Assembly: GCF_015475875.1 (NCBI RefSeq)
Contig: NZ_JADKYM010000014.1
Span: forward strand, 1 to 64,000
Source: Sphingopyxis solisilvae
GTDB taxonomy: Bacteria; Pseudomonadota; Alphaproteobacteria; Sphingomonadales; Sphingomonadaceae
Direction: 5' to 3'
Length of the DNA: 64,000 nt
The position numbers and the translations under genes were made by a program. Under the pieces are notes generated by a model. The model was not told where the DNA came from. It saw only the letters and a program-made list of their open reading frames with translations, and did not search any database. How positions within the stretch are numbered: the first letter of the stretch is position 1; the number at the start of each line of letters is the position of its first letter. Below, in pieces: positions 60,261 through 64,000 of the stretch.

Positions 60261-60509
60261 CTCCGGCGGGCACGCTCGGCCTGGCCTGTCGAAGCGGCCA
60301 TCGACAACTTAACATCGGCGAAACAATCCGGTAAAGCTCAGGCGGGCCCTTCGGGGGGACGCGCGAAGACGAGCGCCGCGCGAGACAAGGCGATAACGGG
60401 CTATGGCAAAAGGATCCGGCCTCGGCGAACGAGGATGCAGCGTCGCGGCGGAGCGCGCCGGCCGGTCGCCGCTTCGCCGGTACCGCGCCCGTCCTGACCT
60501 TCGCGGTTC

Positions 60510-62849
60510 GTGCGGATGACGGAGGTTGCGGGCCCCGGGAAAGGTCGCGGGCGCAGCCGCACGGCGGCCCCGGCAACGCCCCAATGGTCGTTTGCGCCCG
60601 CGCCGATCGGCGCCGGCGGCGGTTTTGTCACCGGGGTCGATATCGCCAGTGACGGCTCGCGCATGGTCTGCAACACCGACGTCTTCAACGGCTATATCCG
60701 CGAAGCCGGGGACACGCACTGGCGCCATCTGCTGCGCCGGGACAATCTGCCCGCCGCCGATTATGACCCGAGACCCGACCATGGCAAGGTGCTGCGCGCG
60801 AAGTCGGCGGGGGGCGCCAACAACGGCAGCTATTGCACCCGTATCGCCCCCTCGGATCCGCGCACCATCTACACCGCGTGGAACGGGCTTCTCTACCGGT
60901 CGGACGATGCCGGCGCGAGCTTCCGGCGGACGGCCCTGCCGCCAAAGGCGTTCCTCGCCGATACCGGGCCGTCACGCCGCTTCAACCGGTCGATCGACAT
61001 CCATCCGCGCGACCCCGGCCGGCTCCTCGTCGGAACCAACGGCGATGGTTGTTATGCCTCCGGCGACGGATTTCGGACCTACCAGCGCCTCGATCTTCCC
61101 GACACCGCCCGCGACTTCAGCGACACGCCGGGCCGCTACCTTGTCGCCTGGGGCAAGGATGGCAGCGCGTGGGTCCATGTCTTCGGGGTCGGTCTCTATC
61201 ATTCGGCCGCGGGTATCGGGGGGCAGTTTCTGTTTGCCGGCGGTCCGGCCACCGCATCCTGTCTCGTCGCCGCCGCCGACGGGGCGGTCTATGTCTGCCA
61301 GTTCCGGACCAGCGCCGCCCAGATCCCCGATGCCCTGCACATTCTGCGCGGCGGAACCTGGCGCCGGGCACCGGGCACACTCAACGCCGATCAGGTCGCG
61401 GTCAGTCCGTTCGATCCGCTGCATCTCATATGGGTCAACGAGAATGGCGGTCAATGGTGGCAGAGCCGCGACGGCGGCGCGAGCTCGACCGAATTCGGCA
61501 AGCAGCAGCGCGGGCGAGGGGAGAGCGACTGGTTGTCGAACAGCGACAAGGCGCTCTTTCCGGCGCAGATCCTCTTCGATCCGGTGCGCGAAGGGCGCCT
61601 CTGGATCGCCGAAGGCGTCGGTATCAACTATTGCGACCTGCCGGCCGCTCCGGCCCGTCCGGTCGTCATCCAGGACTTCAACGCGGGCATTTCGGAATTT
61701 GTCGCGACCTGCGGGCTCTCGACCTCGGCGCAGGCCGCCCTTTTGCTCGGCGTCATGGACAAGGGGGTGTGGCAGGTCACCGACAGCGCAAACAACGGCT
61801 GGGCTTACAGCCCCCCGCCGGGACGGTCGGTCAACGCCAGCGCTGTCGTCCATCTGCGCAGCATCGACCATGCGCTCGACGATCCCGAATTTGTCGTCGG
61901 CCTGTTCCAGCAGGATGGCGGTAACGGCTGGTCGGACGACTGGGGCCGCTCTTTCACCCCTTTTCCTCCGCCGGCGGGCCGTCCCGGCTGGGCGCCCGGC
62001 GGCGATTGCGCCGTCTCGACGCGCGACAATATCATCATCGCGGAAGGCAATCGCGGCGGTGCCTGGTGGACCAAAAATGGCGGTCGCACGAGCGAGGACT
62101 GGCATCCGGTCGCCTTTGGCGGCTATTCGCCGGTCACCGACTGGCTCAACGCCTATTATGTCCACCGCGACTGCATCGCCGCCGACAAGACGCGGCCGGG
62201 GGTGTTTGCCGCGCTGGTGAACAATATCTACAAGCTGGCCGACAACAGCGATGCCATCGGCCGCGATATTGCCGGCCTGTGGCTCAATCGCAACGGCGGC
62301 GAGGGCGACTGGGAGCAGCGCATCAAGGGAACGATCGCTCCGCTGGGATCGCAGCAGCATACACGCAGCCAGTTCTGGCAGGCACGGCTCGCGTATGTTC
62401 CAGGACATAGCGGTGAACTTCTCTACGCCAATTGTGAAGCGAGCAACCGCTACGATCAACTATTGTGGCTTGAGGGCGACGGCGCGAGGGTGCGCGGACT
62501 GCCCGCCTATCGCCTGAGCGCCTTTGACTTCGGCATGCCGGCCCCCGGAGCGACGCGCCCGGCGGTCTATTTTTATGGTGTGTCGGGCGGTGTCCAGGGA
62601 CTTTATGTCAGTTTTGACTGGTTTACGACCAAGCCGCTCCTGATCAGCCGGTTCCCAAACAACAGCATCGACACGGTTGCCATCGGCCTCGGGCTTGTCG
62701 CCGACAGGCATCGCTTCGGCCGCTGTTATCTGGGGTTCGGCGGCAATGGCTGGGTGCGCGCCGACCTGCAACCCGGCGCTGCCGAGGCGCTGGCAACCCA
62801 TTCTCCACATTTAGCGGCTATGCCGGCATTTGAGCAGGCAAGGGCATGA
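60510..62849 (+). CDS. Beta-propeller (GH74/BNR-like) protein beside a polysaccharide gene
   Basis: The 779-residue protein begins with a Gly/Arg-rich stretch, then PIGAGGGFVTGVDIASDGSR and TRIAPSDPRTIYTAWNGLLY with SDDAGASFRRTALP, resembling the N-terminal blades of GH74 xyloglucanases and BNR-repeat proteins (Asp-box SxDxGxxF-like). Further BNR-like units are WWQSRDGGASSTEF and GGWWTKNGGRTSEDW. GH74 folds act on beta-glucans, so it may cut or bind an exopolysaccharide. No signal peptide is visible (GTG at 60510 or ATG at 60516), which is odd for that role. Its stop overlaps the sugar transferase start (ATGA). Confidence 0.7.
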   Translation: MRMTEVAGPGKGRGRSRTAAPATPQWSFAPAPIGAGGGFVTGVDIASDGSRMVCNTDVFNGYIREAGDTHWRHLLRRDNLPAADYDPRPDHGKVLRAKSAGGANNGSYCTRIAPSDPRTIYTAWNGLLYRSDDAGASFRRTALPPKAFLADTGPSRRFNRSIDIHPRDPGRLLVGTNGDGCYASGDGFRTYQRLDLPDTARDFSDTPGRYLVAWGKDGSAWVHVFGVGLYHSAAGIGGQFLFAGGPATASCLVAAADGAVYVCQFRTSAAQIPDALHILRGGTWRRAPGTLNADQVAVSPFDPLHLIWVNENGGQWWQSRDGGASSTEFGKQQRGRGESDWLSNSDKALFPAQILFDPVREGRLWIAEGVGINYCDLPAAPARPVVIQDFNAGISEFVATCGLSTSAQAALLLGVMDKGVWQVTDSANNGWAYSPPPGRSVNASAVVHLRSIDHALDDPEFVVGLFQQDGGNGWSDDWGRSFTPFPPPAGRPGWAPGGDCAVSTRDNIIIAEGNRGGAWWTKNGGRTSEDWHPVAFGGYSPVTDWLNAYYVHRDCIAADKTRPGVFAALVNNIYKLADNSDAIGRDIAGLWLNRNGGEGDWEQRIKGTIAPLGSQQHTRSQFWQARLAYVPGHSGELLYANCEASNRYDQLLWLEGDGARVRGLPAYRLSAFDFGMPAPGATRPAVYFYGVSGGVQGLYVSFDWFTTKPLLISRFPNNSIDTVAIGLGLVADRHRFGRCYLGFGGNGWVRADLQPGAAEALATHSPHLAAMPAFEQARA

Positions 62850-64000
62850 CGAAATTGGACGCGAAACTTTCCCCGGACAAGATTGCGCAACGCAGCGTTG
62901 GCGAGCCCGCGGCCCCCGCCGGTTATTTTCTCGCCACCGCGCGCGACAAGCGGACCTTTCTTTACCTGCTGTCGCTGCTGCTCGACATCCTGTCGCTCGT
63001 CGCGGGATATCTTGTGGCTTTGCAATGGCGCGACGAACAATGGCTGGCGGCAGGGGGCCAGTCGATCATCTATATCGCGCTGCCGATCTTCATCATGTTC
63101 GAAATCGCCCGCGAGGCGCAGGACAGCGAGACGCTCGCGAACCGGCTCGCCGCGATCCAGCGCTCGCTCGGCGCGCTCGGGGCGACCGCGATCGTCGTCA
63201 TCGGCATGGGCTTTTTGTTCAAATCGGAAGATATCTCGCGCCTCGGCCTTGCCGTGACGTTCGGCGCGGCCGCCGTCTTTGTCATTGCCTCGAAATTCCT
63301 TATCGACGCATTGGCCAAAAAAATGATCGGCGCCGCGGTCGTCTCGACGATCCTCATCCTCGATGGCTTGCCCGCACGGCCCGAACCGCATGCCGATGTT
63401 GTCGATGTGACCGGAGACGATCTCTGGCCCGACCTCGATCGTCCCGACAAGATCGACCACCTCTCGCGGCTCATCTCCCCCTATGACCGGGTGATCGTTG
63501 CGTGCCGGTTCGAGCATCGTCCGGCGTGGGCGACCTTCCTCAGGGGCCATGATGTCGGCGGCGAGATCCTCTTCGATCGCGACCATCTCCATGGCGCGGT
63601 GGCGATCGGACAATATGACGATCGCGACACGATCATTCTCTCGCGCGGCCCGCTCGATCTCATGAACCGTATCCAGAAGCGGGCGCTCGATCTGGTTGTG
63701 GCGAGCCTGGCATCGATCCTGCTGCTGCCGCTGCTGCTGCTGGTCGCGCTCGCGATCCGCCTTGAATCGCCGGGGCCGGTGCTGTTCCGACAGCTGCGCG
63801 TCGGCCAGGGCAACCGGCAATTTCGCATCTTCAAATTCCGCTCGATGCACGTCGAGCGCAGCGATGCCGACGGTCACCGCTCGGCGTCGCGCGCCGACGA
63901 CCGGATCACGCGCGTCGGGCGGATCATCCGCCGGACCAGCATTGACGAATTGCCGCAGCTGCTCAACGTCCTGCGCGGCGAGATGAGCATGGTCGGCCCG
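62846..64000 (+). CDS. Polyprenyl-phosphate sugar transferase (exopolysaccharide initiation), C-terminus cut
   Basis: At least 385 residues, running out of the window. Four or five membrane helices lie at about 35-165, a cytoplasmic segment at about 170-265, then the PHPT transferase core: [58 protein letters not shown], and [20 protein letters not shown]. Such enzymes (WbaP/GumD-like) transfer a sugar phosphate to undecaprenyl phosphate to start polysaccharide synthesis. Its ATG overlaps the stop of the propeller gene, so they are translationally coupled. UDP-glucose from GalU would be a fitting substrate if glucose is the first sugar. Confidence 0.92.
   Translation, partial: MTKLDAKLSPDKIAQRSVGEPAAPAGYFLATARDKRTFLYLLSLLLDILSLVAGYLVALQWRDEQWLAAGGQSIIYIALPIFIMFEIAREAQDSETLANRLAAIQRSLGALGATAIVVIGMGFLFKSEDISRLGLAVTFGAAAVFVIASKFLIDALAKKMIGAAVVSTILILDGLPARPEPHADVVDVTGDDLWPDLDRPDKIDHLSRLISPYDRVIVACRFEHRPAWATFLRGHDVGGEILFDRDHLHGAVAIGQYDDRDTIILSRGPLDLMNRIQKRALDLVVASLASILLLPLLLLVALAIRLESPGPVLFRQLRVGQGNRQFRIFKFRSMHVERSDADGHRSASRADDRITRVGRIIRRTSIDELPQLLNVLRGEMSMVGP

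Noticed and set aside
1..64000. CRISPR array, rRNA or tRNA genes
   Set aside because: No regularly spaced direct repeats of 24-40 bases, no rRNA core sequences and no convincing tRNA cloverleaf were found by eye. A tRNAscan-type search would be needed to exclude a tRNA fully.

Overview
The window looks like chromosomal DNA from a high-GC alphaproteobacterium of the Sphingomonadaceae, perhaps Sphingopyxis or a relative. Four things point there: three proteins with the PEPATWA-type C-terminal sorting signal, a small protein resembling the exosortase-V (XrtV) accessory protein, two long TonB-dependent receptors with the TGSRI plug motif, and a complete Tad/Flp pilus locus of the Caulobacter cpa type. 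The genus is an inference. By eye I found no rRNA, tRNA or CRISPR array.

Layout. 1-140: 5' end of an IS5-family transposase and its IS end. 291-12227: nutrient uptake, with one TonB receptor, then a minus-strand operon (TonB receptor, AbgT-type transporter, CocE/NonD hydrolase, LysR regulator) and a divergent CapA-like gene. 12228-13521: decayed DNA with a remnant of exodeoxyribonuclease III. 13522-16517: three genes that look like a Gtr-type O-antigen modification set. 17307-20309: a DUF1328 membrane peptide and a MHYT-PAS-GGDEF-EAL c-di-GMP enzyme. 20376-23888: two related winged-helix regulators flanking a RadC/JAB protein, a small membrane protein, a small conserved protein and a membrane-anchored LuxR-type HTH protein. 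24008-29613: a Csu-type chaperone-usher pilus operon behind an AT-rich, palindrome-rich control region. 30329-33712: a J-domain protein, a lipoprotein, two adjacent candidate small RNAs ending in near-identical terminators, and an unknown exported protein. 34075-36926: two DUF1996 proteins. 37388-41626: a lipoprotein, a GT25 glycosyltransferase, a frameshifted nucleotidyltransferase-HEPN gene, a zinc-ribbon-like peptide and a membrane protein.

42164-54126: the Tad locus (flp, cpaB, cpaC, short lipoprotein, cpaE, cpaF, tadB, tadC, two TPR proteins, cpaA) with three TadE/TadG-like pseudopilin genes converging on it. Nearly all junctions overlap or are a few bases apart, and a terminator-like hairpin after flp would let pilin be made in excess.

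55122-64000: surface proteins and polysaccharide. Three PEPxxWA-CTERM proteins are followed by galU (UDP-glucose supply), the XrtV-like accessory protein, a beta-propeller protein resembling GH74, and a polyprenyl-phosphate sugar transferase cut by the window end. XrtV-sorted proteins and exopolysaccharide synthesis usually occur together, which fits this grouping.

I see no system that I can call wholly new. The best leads are the tandem candidate small RNAs at 31868-32200, the regulator/RadC cluster at 20376-23888, the propeller protein coupled to the sugar transferase, and the Gtr-like trio with an unclassified polytopic protein.
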